DNA of 27,248 nucleotides from an uncultured Candidatus Melainabacteria bacterium (lineage in GTDB: Bacteria > Cyanobacteriota > Vampirovibrionia > Gastranaerophilales > Gastranaerophilaceae), in the NCBI GenBank assembly GCA_934754505.1, contig CAKVIE010000022.1:1-27248 (forward strand), read 5' to 3'. Position 1 is the stretch's first letter. Each line of letters begins with the position of its first letter. A program made the position numbers and the translations under genes. The notes beneath the pieces were generated by a model, which was not told where the DNA came from, did not search any database, and was given only the letters and a program-made list of their open reading frames with translations. This document shows, in pieces, positions 1 through 7,303 of this stretch.

Positions 1-47
1 TAGAGAAAGATTTAAAATCACACATTCACACACTTACCACAGTTTTC

Positions 48-71
48 GAGCGGCTTTGCCGCTCTTTTTTT
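48..71 (+). terminator. Intrinsic terminator of a gene left of the window
   Basis: A 7-bp GC-rich stem (GAGCGGC at 48-54, GCCGCTC at 58-64) with a TTT loop is followed directly by a seven-T run at 65-71. It reads as a + strand terminator, so a rightward gene probably ends just before or at the window edge. No coding sequence can be assigned to bases 1-47. Confidence 0.85.
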
Positions 72-142
72 ATGTTTGTAAAGCAAATGTAACATGAAGA
101 AATATAATATTAAAGTTTTACAATTTTTTGCCGATAATAAAC

Positions 143-970
143 ATGCAGGTAAGTGAAACCAAGGGGAAAAAAGTGGGATTATCTTCATCACAAGCGAGAA
201 TGTTATTATTGACTGCGAGAAAAAGTGATCTTGAATACAGAGCACAAATGATTTCTCAACGGAAGATAAACCTTGCAATGGAAACCCAAGAACTTGCTAC
301 TAAATATTCCAATGCAATGTCAAACAGAACGATGTATTTGACTTACCAAACAGGAGAAGGAAAAGATTCGCAAACTGTTCAACAAAAGCTTGATTATTAC
401 GGATTAACATCAAAAGACGGTGTTATGAACACGCAATATTTAGTTGTTACAGCATCAGGAAAATATGCATACACAGGACAAACTGATGATGAAACAAGAA
501 GTGACTTTGCAAAAGTTGCATTAAAATTGGCAGAAGCAGAAGGAAAAGATTCACAATATTATAATGCAGATAAAACAATAAATTTAACCAAATTATATAA
601 CGATTACGAAAGCAAAATGACGTATGTAAAAGGAATGTCGAATGCTGATTATTTTCAAGAGGCTTTGAGAAACGGAGGATTGTATGTAGCTCAAGCTGCT
701 ATTGATGAAAAAACAGGAGATGCAGGAACATTCAAGAACATATCTTGGGGTTCAGTCGGACCGATACAAGATAAATTGGACACAGAAGATGATGCACAAG
801 CACAAGCTGAATACGAAGCAAAAACGATTGTTTTATCAAACCAAGATAAAATGCTTGATTTAGAGTTAAACCAAATTGAAACGCAACACAAAGCAATCGA
901 AACAGAATACAGCTCAGTTGAAAAATTGGTTCAAAAAAATATTGAAGTAACTTACAAGATATTTGCATAA
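143..970 (+). CDS. Hypothetical helical protein, coiled-coil ends
   Basis: A 275-aa soluble protein I cannot assign to a named family. It has no signal peptide or membrane segment. The N-terminal 60 residues are helical and polar, with the stretch LSSSQARMLLLTARKSDLEY near residues 13-32. The last ~60 residues form a long amphipathic helix rich in Gln and Glu ending in NIEVTYKIF. The middle is a mixed, Tyr-rich region. Paired N- and C-terminal helices around a variable middle resemble the plan of axial or filament proteins (flagellin, hook-associated, needle-type), but I see no diagnostic family motif. I chose ATG 143 over the upstream in-frame TTG at 128; neither has a good Shine-Dalgarno. 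A TATAAT at 103-108 could be the -10. Xer follows 53 bases downstream. Confidence 0.8.
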   Translation: MQVSETKGKKVGLSSSQARMLLLTARKSDLEYRAQMISQRKINLAMETQELATKYSNAMSNRTMYLTYQTGEGKDSQTVQQKLDYYGLTSKDGVMNTQYLVVTASGKYAYTGQTDDETRSDFAKVALKLAEAEGKDSQYYNADKTINLTKLYNDYESKMTYVKGMSNADYFQEALRNGGLYVAQAAIDEKTGDAGTFKNISWGSVGPIQDKLDTEDDAQAQAEYEAKTIVLSNQDKMLDLELNQIETQHKAIETEYSSVEKLVQKNIEVTYKIFA

Positions 971-1008
971 AAACATACATTACGACGATTTTATTTCAAA
1001 AAAACAAA

Positions 1009-1023
1009 TGCTAAAATTCAAGA
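1009..1023 (+). promoter_or_regulatory. Extended -10 of xer, probable leaderless start
   Basis: TGC-TAAAAT (1009-1017) is an extended -10 box. Exactly six bases separate it from the ATG at 1024, which places the expected transcription start on the A of the start codon. No Shine-Dalgarno lies upstream of this ATG. The -35 is poor (about TTTTAT at 989-994). A leaderless xer mRNA is inferred. Confidence 0.45.
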
Positions 1024-1896
1024 ATGTTAGTTTATAAAGTTGCAGAATATTTAGAGTACAATGAAGCGGAAAGAGGGCTTGCAGAGAATACGATTCTTGC
1101 ATACCGCCGTGATTTGACTGATTTTTGCGACTTTATAAATTCAAATGGGATTGACGAAATAGAAAAAATCGAAAGAAGTCACATCAATCATTACATAAAA
1201 TTTTTGCGTGACAAAAAGTTAAAGCCGACAAGTATTGTACGAAAAATTGCAGCAATTCGAGGTTGGTTTTCTTGGCTTACGATTAATGGAGAATTAAAAT
1301 CCGATCCTGCATTAACGATTGAACACCCGAAAATAAGCAAAAGATTACCGAAAGTTTTAACGGTAGAAGAAATTAAAACAATATTAAAAGAAGACATGAC
1401 ACTTACGGAACATGTCATGTTTGAGCTTCTTTACGCCTGCGGATTAAGAGTTTCGGAGCTTACAACCATAAAAACCAATGACATTGACACAAAAGCAAGA
1501 TTTTTAAGATGTTTAGGCAAAGGCTCAAAAGAAAGGATTATTCCAATTTGCAAAAGTGCTTGTGAAACCGTGCAAAAATATCTGAAAGAAAGAGATTACA
1601 TCGTCAAAAAATTCAACTTAAAAACAAAAAACTTAATCATAAACCCAAACGGAAAATGCATAACAAGACAAGAAGTTTATGTTTTTATAAAAAAAGTAAG
1701 TGAAAAAACAGGCAAAAAAGCCTCACCACACACAATCAGACACTCATTCGCAACACATTTACTTGAAAACGGAGCTGATTTGAGGATTGTGCAAGAGCTT
1801 TTAGGTCACTCTGACGTGTCAACAACGCAATTATACACTCACGTCAGCAAGCATAGACTTAAAGAAGTTTATTTTTCAATCAATAAAGAAAATTGA
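1024..1896 (+). CDS. Tyrosine recombinase, XerC/XerD type
   Basis: A 290-aa site-specific recombinase of the integrase/Xer family, full length for XerC/XerD (about 300 aa). Residues 1-95 are the SAM-like core-binding domain; 110-285 are the catalytic domain. The whole catalytic set is visible: Arg142 (CGLRVSEL), Lys166 (GKGSKER), His236 and Arg239 (HTIRH), His262 (LGHSDVSTTQ) and nucleophile Tyr271. The family resolves chromosome dimers at dif; some members move cassettes or phages. No dif-like site, integron cassette or phage gene is visible, so a chromosomal Xer role is more likely, but XerC cannot be told from XerD or a stand-alone XerA-like enzyme. The stop lies three bases from the convergent hisS stop. 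Confidence 0.93.
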   Translation: MLVYKVAEYLEYNEAERGLAENTILAYRRDLTDFCDFINSNGIDEIEKIERSHINHYIKFLRDKKLKPTSIVRKIAAIRGWFSWLTINGELKSDPALTIEHPKISKRLPKVLTVEEIKTILKEDMTLTEHVMFELLYACGLRVSELTTIKTNDIDTKARFLRCLGKGSKERIIPICKSACETVQKYLKERDYIVKKFNLKTKNLIINPNGKCITRQEVYVFIKKVSEKTGKKASPHTIRHSFATHLLENGADLRIVQELLGHSDVSTTQLYTHVSKHRLKEVYFSINKEN

Positions 1897-1899
1897 AAA

Positions 1900-3132
1900 T
1901 TATTTTAATGAATTTAAAAAGTCGTTTCTGCTAACAGATTTTTGTTCAAAAGTTTCTAAATTTTTAACAGTAACTGTATCAGAATTTATTTCATTTTCAC
2001 AGACAATCGCAGCATGTTTTGCGACTTTTCCTGCTTTTTCAATTTGTTTTGCAAATTTTCTTTTTGAATAATCCAATTCGGCAGATTTTCCAAAATTCCT
2101 GATTTCATTAGCGAGTTTCAAGGAATGAGAAACGTTGTCGGAAATTACAAAATAATCAACTTTTTGAGGTTCTTCTTTTTCGGTTAAAGCATAAAGTCTT
2201 TCCATACCGACAGCCCAGCCGACAGCAGGAGTGTGCACTCCGCCAAGTGTTTCAACAAGATTATCATATCTTCCGCCACCGCAAACTGCATTTTGAGAGC
2301 CTAAATTTTCAGAAGTTACTTCAAAGACAGTTCTTGTATAATAATCCAAACCTCTTACGAGAAAAGGATTTTCAACGTATTTGACATTCAACATATCCAA
2401 ATGTGATTTCAAATCATCGTAGTGTTTTTGGCAATCATCACAAAGTTCAAGTTTTGCAAGATTTTCAAGGATTTTATTTTCTTCAAATATTTTTTTACAA
2501 TCTTCAGATTTACAATCCAAAATACGCAAAGGGTTTGTTTCAAAGCGTTTTTTGCAATCGTCGCATAAATTATCAAGATGAGGCTCAATCAAAGATTTAA
2601 TTTTTGCTCTGAATTTATCTCGGCAAGAATTGCAGCCGAGAGAATTCAACTGAACGGAAAGATTTTTTAAGCCGACAGCCTCAAAAAACTTCACCGCAGT
2701 ATAAATGCAATCTGCATCAGCCGAAGCATCTTCCGCCCCAAACATTTCAACACCTATTTGGTGAAATTGTCTTTGTCGGCCAGCTTGAGGACGTTCGTAT
2801 CTGAACATTGGACCAAAATACCACAACTTAATCGGCTGAATATCACGCTGCATATTATGTTCCAAAAATGCACGAACGACACCTGCCGTATTTTCGGGTC
2901 TTAACGTCAACGAACGGTCACTTTTCTCAAAAGTGTACATCTCCTTGTTTACGATATCGGTACTGTCACCGACACCTCTTTGAAAGAGTTCTGTTGCTTC
3001 AAAAATCGGTGTTTCAATTTGTTTAAAATTTGAAGCTGTGAAAATTTTATCAGCTTTTGCCAAAATATTTTTCCATTGAACATATTCTTGCGGAAGAACG
3101 TCTTTAGTACCTTTTTGAGCTTTTATAACCAT
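1900..3132 (-). CDS. hisS: Histidine--tRNA ligase
   Basis: Class II synthetase charging tRNA-His with histidine in the cytoplasm; 410 aa, normal length. Motif 2 with FRYERPQAGRQRQFHQ is at 110-125, the histidine signature LVRGLDYYTRTVFE at 258-271, and GGGRYD at 285-290. Residues about 167-234 form the insertion domain, carrying four cysteine pairs (C167/C170, C190/C193, C207/C212, C231/C234) as seen in several bacterial HisRS; these may bind zinc. The anticodon-binding domain follows from about 325. GAGGTG lies about 4 bases before the ATG. It is the last gene of the rsgA-ispA-DUF212-kinase-hisS cluster, 35 bases after the kinase stop. Confidence 0.97.
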   Translation of the reverse strand: MVIKAQKGTKDVLPQEYVQWKNILAKADKIFTASNFKQIETPIFEATELFQRGVGDSTDIVNKEMYTFEKSDRSLTLRPENTAGVVRAFLEHNMQRDIQPIKLWYFGPMFRYERPQAGRQRQFHQIGVEMFGAEDASADADCIYTAVKFFEAVGLKNLSVQLNSLGCNSCRDKFRAKIKSLIEPHLDNLCDDCKKRFETNPLRILDCKSEDCKKIFEENKILENLAKLELCDDCQKHYDDLKSHLDMLNVKYVENPFLVRGLDYYTRTVFEVTSENLGSQNAVCGGGRYDNLVETLGGVHTPAVGWAVGMERLYALTEKEEPQKVDYFVISDNVSHSLKLANEIRNFGKSAELDYSKRKFAKQIEKAGKVAKHAAIVCENEINSDTVTVKNLETFEQKSVSRNDFLNSLK

Positions 3133-3167
3133 AATTCACCTCACGAAAGTGATTATATCACAAAAAA

Positions 3168-4838
3168 CTATTTACAAGGAATTTTAACCACAAATTCAGA
3201 GCCGACGCCCTCTTTAGAGGTAAAACTGATTGAACCGTTGTGTTTTTCCACAATTTTTTTCGAAATAGCAAGTCCTAAGCCTGTTCCGGCACCAATACCT
3301 TTAGTAGTAAAACCGACATTAAAAATTTTATCTTTATTTTTATCGGAAATTCCCGAACCGTTATCTTTGATTTTAACAACGAGAAAATTCTCGACAACGC
3401 CTGTCGTAATAACAATTTCGCCCTTTTCTTTAATACTGTGGCATGCATTGACAAGCAAGTTCATAAAAACTTGATTAAGCATATTCACATAGCAATTAAC
3501 CAACGGGATATCACCATAATTTTTGATTACAGTAACTTTATTTTTAACTTCGTGATTTATCAGCTGCAAGGTTAAATCAAGCTCACTGTTAATGTCGGCA
3601 GGCTGCTGCTCGGCTTCATCAAGACGAACGAACTTCTTCAAGGATTTAACAATATTTGAAATTCTCTTTACGGCGACGCCGTCTATTTCATTCAAATCTC
3701 TGATAATCTCTACATTTTCACAAATTGCATTTTTATCAATGATTTTTTTCAGCATTTCATTATTTGAATTGATAGACCCCAAAGGTGTATTAATTTCGTG
3801 TGCTACACCTGCAATTAATTGACCTAAAGATGCCATTTTTTCGGAATTTATAAGTTGTAATTGAGTTTCTTTCAATTCGGTTAAAGTTTCGGTTAGTTTT
3901 TTATTCTGTTTTTTAACATTTTCCGTAAGTAAAGTTCTGATGACAGCTCCCGTCAACTGTTCGGAAATTGTTTGCAACAATTCGATATTGGCTTTTACAA
4001 CCGAGGTTTGAACAGTCAAAGAAATAATCGCACCAATAGTTTTTTGCCCGTCAGAAATCGGAATAATTACTCTTTGCGTTCCTCTGCGTAAAGTTTTTTC
4101 GTCATCTAAACTTTCTTGTAAACAAGCGGAATAACAGATTTTCTGAGCCAAAAAGCATTGTGCGGAAACATTATCAAGGCATATTTTTCTTTCTAAATCA
4201 CTATTGTAATCTGATGAATTTACGATTTTTACAACATAATTTTGAGCAGACGGAATAACAAAATAAGTTTTATATGCTCCTAATAAATCATGAATTTCCG
4301 AAATTACGGATTTTAACAAATCAGCAATATCTTCGGATTTTCTGATTTTAGTGAAAATTCTGTTTATCAACGCTGTTTGTAAAGCGTGCTGCTGTGCCTG
4401 TTCTTTTAATTTTTCAATCTTTTTAGAATTAACTAAAAGTTTATCATATTGCTTTTGTAAATATGAAAATTGCTCCTTCGTTTGCTCAAAATCAAGCATT
4501 TTAGTCACATCTTTAAACCTGATAATCGTATAATCTCCTGATTTGACGGTACTTAAAAACAAATCATAATAAATATCACTTGAATATTGATAAGAACAAA
4601 GTGCATGAAAATTTTGTTTTGATTCAAAAAGCAAATCAATAATAGTTAAATCAAATCGCTCGGAATTTATGCAAGCAGTCGAATCAATCGAAAAATAATT
4701 TTTTATTTTTGAAAAGTTTTTCAGCTTTCCGAAAAATCTAACAGCAGAAGTATTGCTGTACAAAATTTCGCCATTTTTTTTCGTGACAAAAATAAAATCT
4801 TCGAAATCATCAAATATTTTAAAATCTGCAGTAATCAT
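3168..4838 (-). CDS. Soluble PAS-GAF sensor histidine kinase
   Basis: A 556-aa cytoplasmic histidine kinase without membrane segments. In order: a PAS-like domain (about 5-110), a coiled coil (115-155), a GAF-like domain (160-305), a second coiled coil (305-335), the HisKA helix with phospho-acceptor His347 in GVAHEINTPLG, and the HATPase_c domain with N box (Asn464 in MNLLVNACHSI), G1 box DNGSG (492-496) and G2 box GTGLGL (518-523). The family autophosphorylates and passes phosphate to a response regulator; none is adjacent, so it is an orphan here. The GAF part has a cysteine group (C220, C228, C235, C239). It starts five bases after the DUF212 stop with no visible Shine-Dalgarno, suggesting translational coupling. 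Confidence 0.93.
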   Translation of the reverse strand: MITADFKIFDDFEDFIFVTKKNGEILYSNTSAVRFFGKLKNFSKIKNYFSIDSTACINSERFDLTIIDLLFESKQNFHALCSYQYSSDIYYDLFLSTVKSGDYTIIRFKDVTKMLDFEQTKEQFSYLQKQYDKLLVNSKKIEKLKEQAQQHALQTALINRIFTKIRKSEDIADLLKSVISEIHDLLGAYKTYFVIPSAQNYVVKIVNSSDYNSDLERKICLDNVSAQCFLAQKICYSACLQESLDDEKTLRRGTQRVIIPISDGQKTIGAIISLTVQTSVVKANIELLQTISEQLTGAVIRTLLTENVKKQNKKLTETLTELKETQLQLINSEKMASLGQLIAGVAHEINTPLGSINSNNEMLKKIIDKNAICENVEIIRDLNEIDGVAVKRISNIVKSLKKFVRLDEAEQQPADINSELDLTLQLINHEVKNKVTVIKNYGDIPLVNCYVNMLNQVFMNLLVNACHSIKEKGEIVITTGVVENFLVVKIKDNGSGISDKNKDKIFNVGFTTKGIGAGTGLGLAISKKIVEKHNGSISFTSKEGVGSEFVVKIPCK

Positions 4839-4843
4839 AATTT

Positions 4844-5293
4844 TCAGAATAACAAGAAATGGTTAAAATACGCAATAGCAATGCCCAAAATTGCTCCGAC
4901 AAAAACTTCAAAAGGAGTATGTCCCAAAAGTTCTTTGAGTTTCTTCGACGGATCAAGCGGTTTACCTTCGTAAAATTCTTCCATCATTTTATTTAAACAG
5001 GCAGCCGTTTTACCTGCAGAACGTCTTAAACCTGCGGCATCATACATAACAATTACCGAAAATCCCGCAGCTATTGCAAATTCAACCGATTCAAAACCGC
5101 AAATAAATCCGACAACCGTAGCAAGAGCAACTGTGCCTGACGAATGAGAACTCGGCATTCCGCCGGTTGTCGTCAAAATTTTAAAATTCATAGACTTATG
5201 AATTAATATATAACCGATAAATTTCAATATTTGAGCAATTGCCGCCGCTTCAAAGGCTGTAAAAAGAATTTCCACACTTGTATTTAAAAACAT
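4844..5293 (-). CDS. DUF212/YuiD-type divergent PAP2 membrane protein
   Basis: A 149-aa membrane protein of the DUF212 family (acid phosphatase/vanadium haloperoxidase-related, YuiD type), common in Cyanobacteria and Firmicutes. GGMPSSHS at residues 44-51 is the family's phosphatase-like motif, followed by RRSAGKTA near 95-102 and LGHTPFEVFVGA near 122-133. Four or five hydrophobic segments are seen. The biochemical role is unproven. By likeness to PAP2 enzymes and its place just after ispA, a lipid phosphate such as an isoprenyl phosphate is a reasonable guess at substrate. Its ATG overlaps the ispA stop by one base (TAATG), a sign of coupled translation. Confidence 0.9.
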   Translation of the reverse strand: MFLNTSVEILFTAFEAAAIAQILKFIGYILIHKSMNFKILTTTGGMPSSHSSGTVALATVVGFICGFESVEFAIAAGFSVIVMYDAAGLRRSAGKTAACLNKMMEEFYEGKPLDPSKKLKELLGHTPFEVFVGAILGIAIAYFNHFLLF

Positions 5294-6192
5294 TAAACGA
5301 CCCTTTCAACCAAATCATTTACAATTCCCGAAAGAATTTCAGATTTGAAGTTATTTTTATTAAGTATATCACAACATTGCTCACATAACAGCCTTAAATC
5401 CGATTTAGCTTTATCAAGCCCAAACATTGATGTATAAGTTGATTTATGGGCATTTGCATCTTTTCCGGGGGTCTTTCCGAGTTCTTGTGCAGTCGCAATT
5501 TCGTCTAAAATATCATCACAAATTTGGAAAGCATGCCCGAATTTAACCGCAAACTCCTCAAGTTCATCAACTTGTTTTTGAGAAGCACCTGCAACAATCG
5601 CACCTGTTTTAACTGCAAGTACAAATAATTTTGAGGTTTTGTATTCTTGAAGATAATCCAATGTTTCGGGTGTAATATGTTTATTTTCGGATTGAATATC
5701 GACAATCTGTCCTGCAATAATACCGTCAACACCTGCAGCCTTGCAGAATTCATGAATTAAAGCAAGAATTTTATCGGCAGAAAGTTGCGATTTTTCAATT
5801 ATTAACTGCGGTGCAAAAGATAAAAGAGCATCTCCTGCCAAAACAGCCGTGCTTTCTGAAAAAGCCTTGTGATTAGTAAGTTTGCCACGGCGATAATCGT
5901 CATTGTCCATACAGGGTAAATCATCATGAATAAGACTTTGGGTGTGGAGCATTTCGATAGCACAAGCAGCAGGCAAAACATCTTCCGTTGTTCCGCCGAG
6001 CATATTGCAAACTTCTATTGCCATAACGGGGCGAAGTCTTTTGCCGCCTGCATTGACAGAATATTTCATCGACTCAAATATTTCTTCAGGATATTTAATT
6101 TCAATAAATTCATCAAGCTTTTGCTCAACTAATTTTTTGTAAACATTAAAATGCTCTTTATATGAATTATTCGTCATGCCCGTTATCCTCAT
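5293..6192 (-). CDS. ispA: Polyprenyl (farnesyl-type) diphosphate synthase
   Basis: Trans-isoprenyl diphosphate synthase of the IspA/GGPPS group, 299 aa, cytoplasmic. It condenses isopentenyl diphosphate with allylic diphosphates to give C15 or C20 products. The first Asp-rich motif is D90-D91-LPCM-D96 followed by RR (101-102); the second is D226-D227-IL-D230. GGKRLRP at 49-55 binds the diphosphate. Product length cannot be fixed from sequence alone. The gene begins inside the 3' end of rsgA: the first ATG (6192) overlaps by 26 bases and a second ATG (6177, residue 6) by 11. No strong Shine-Dalgarno separates these choices. The stop overlaps the DUF212 start. Confidence 0.93.
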   Translation of the reverse strand: MRITGMTNNSYKEHFNVYKKLVEQKLDEFIEIKYPEEIFESMKYSVNAGGKRLRPVMAIEVCNMLGGTTEDVLPAACAIEMLHTQSLIHDDLPCMDNDDYRRGKLTNHKAFSESTAVLAGDALLSFAPQLIIEKSQLSADKILALIHEFCKAAGVDGIIAGQIVDIQSENKHITPETLDYLQEYKTSKLFVLAVKTGAIVAGASQKQVDELEEFAVKFGHAFQICDDILDEIATAQELGKTPGKDANAHKSTYTSMFGLDKAKSDLRLLCEQCCDILNKNNFKSEILSGIVNDLVERVV

Positions 6193-7183
6193 CGATTAAA
6201 AGGTTTTGATTTTGTAATTTTCTTGAAAAAACACGTTTGCGTTCGGAAATTTTCGTTAAAGTTTTACCTTTGTTAAATTTCACGGCAGATTCTGTTTTCA
6301 AACCTTCATAAATAACTTTTTGTTTATAATCTTTTGCTTCTTCTATAAATTTAAGATAACTCGAATATCGTGATGAGGCAATTTTATCAAGATTTTGTAA
6401 TACATTACAGAAGTTTTCGTGAATGTGCAGACAATCCGAGTATTTACAACAATTTAAAGTTGCAATTTCAGGAAAAAGATTTTGCACATCTTTCGGAAGT
6501 AAAAAATCAAATTTAACGTGAGAAAACCCCGGGGTATCAACTATTGAAATACCGTTTTCGAGTTTGAAAATCTGACAATGTCTTGTTGTATGCACACCTC
6601 GTTTTGTTTTTTCACTGACATTTGAAGTCCGCAATTTTAAAGATTTTGATAAAAAATTAATCACAGACGACTTTCCGACTCCTGATGCACCGCACAAGAG
6701 AGAAACTTTAGATTTTAAAATTTGCAAAAAATCTTCCGATACTTCGTTATTCAAAACAGATGTAAAATGCAAATCGTAATTCAGAGGTTCATAGACCGAT
6801 TTAATTTTATCAATCAGAGAATTATCTTCAAGCAAATCACTTTTATTAAAACACAAAACAGGCTTGATATTGTGATATTCACAAAGTGCAATATATCTAT
6901 CGAGCTGCTCAAAATCAAAATCGGGATTTTTTAACGCAGAAACAATTACAGCTTGAGAAACGTTTGCAACTTTCGGGTGTGAAATATAATTTTTTCTCGG
7001 CAAAAGTTTTGAAATAAAAGCCTGCGAATTATCGTGAGAAAGTGCTTCAAGTTCAACAAAATCTCCGACAATGACCTTTAAATCACGCTTTTTCAAAATA
7101 TCACGGAGCTTGCACTCGACAATTCCGAACTCTGTATCGGCATAATAAAAATCTGAAATTATCTTGATAATTTGACCTTGCAT
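6167..7183 (-). CDS. rsgA: Ribosome small subunit GTPase RsgA
   Basis: Circularly permuted GTPase that checks late 30S maturation; 338 aa from ATG 7183. An N-terminal OB fold (1-65) is followed by G4 NKSD (113-116), G1 GASGVGKS (165-172), G2 KRGVHTT (194-200) and G3 DTPG (216-219), the permuted order typical of RsgA. The C-terminal zinc site is C246-x4-C251-x-H253-x5-C259. About 50 basic residues extend beyond the zinc domain. An in-frame TTG at 7189 would add two residues; I prefer ATG 7183, which lacks a Shine-Dalgarno but lies six bases after a -10 box. It leads the five-gene minus-strand operon down to hisS. Confidence 0.96.
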   Translation of the reverse strand: MQGQIIKIISDFYYADTEFGIVECKLRDILKKRDLKVIVGDFVELEALSHDNSQAFISKLLPRKNYISHPKVANVSQAVIVSALKNPDFDFEQLDRYIALCEYHNIKPVLCFNKSDLLEDNSLIDKIKSVYEPLNYDLHFTSVLNNEVSEDFLQILKSKVSLLCGASGVGKSSVINFLSKSLKLRTSNVSEKTKRGVHTTRHCQIFKLENGISIVDTPGFSHVKFDFLLPKDVQNLFPEIATLNCCKYSDCLHIHENFCNVLQNLDKIASSRYSSYLKFIEEAKDYKQKVIYEGLKTESAVKFNKGKTLTKISERKRVFSRKLQNQNLLIDEDNGHDE

Positions 7184-7189
7184 AATCAA

Positions 7190-7217
7190 ATTTTACAATG
7201 AAAAAAGACAAATTCAA
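7190..7217 (-). promoter_or_regulatory. Promoter of the rsgA-hisS operon
   Basis: Read on the minus strand, TTGAAT (7217-7212), a 16-base spacer and TAAAAT (7195-7190) make a sigma70-type promoter. The -10 ends six bases before the rsgA ATG, so transcription would start on the start codon itself. No Shine-Dalgarno is present, in line with a leaderless mRNA. Confidence 0.5.
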
Positions 7218-7252
7218 TTTATTTTTATTTAACAAATAATTTATGTTTGTAA

Positions 7253-7258
7253 TATAAT
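7253..7258 (+). promoter_or_regulatory. Possible -10 box of pnp
   Basis: A consensus TATAAT lies 46 bases before the pnp ATG in the divergent rsgA-pnp intergenic region. The -35 is weak (TTTAAC at 7228-7233 with a 19-base spacer). The presumed leader is purine-rich (AGAAAGAAAGAAAAAG) and may serve as the ribosome landing site. Confidence 0.4.
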
Positions 7259-7303
7259 TTGAGTGTTAAGTTAATACAAAGATAAACAGAAAGAAAGAAA
7301 AAG

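Noticed and set aside
69..81. TTTATGTTTGTAA shared with 7240-7252 upstream of pnp
   Set aside because: A 13-base match between two places is expected by chance in a 27-kb AT-rich window.
1024..1896. Xer gene as integron or phage integrase
   Set aside because: No attachment repeats, cassettes, excisionase or phage genes nearby, and neighbours are housekeeping genes.
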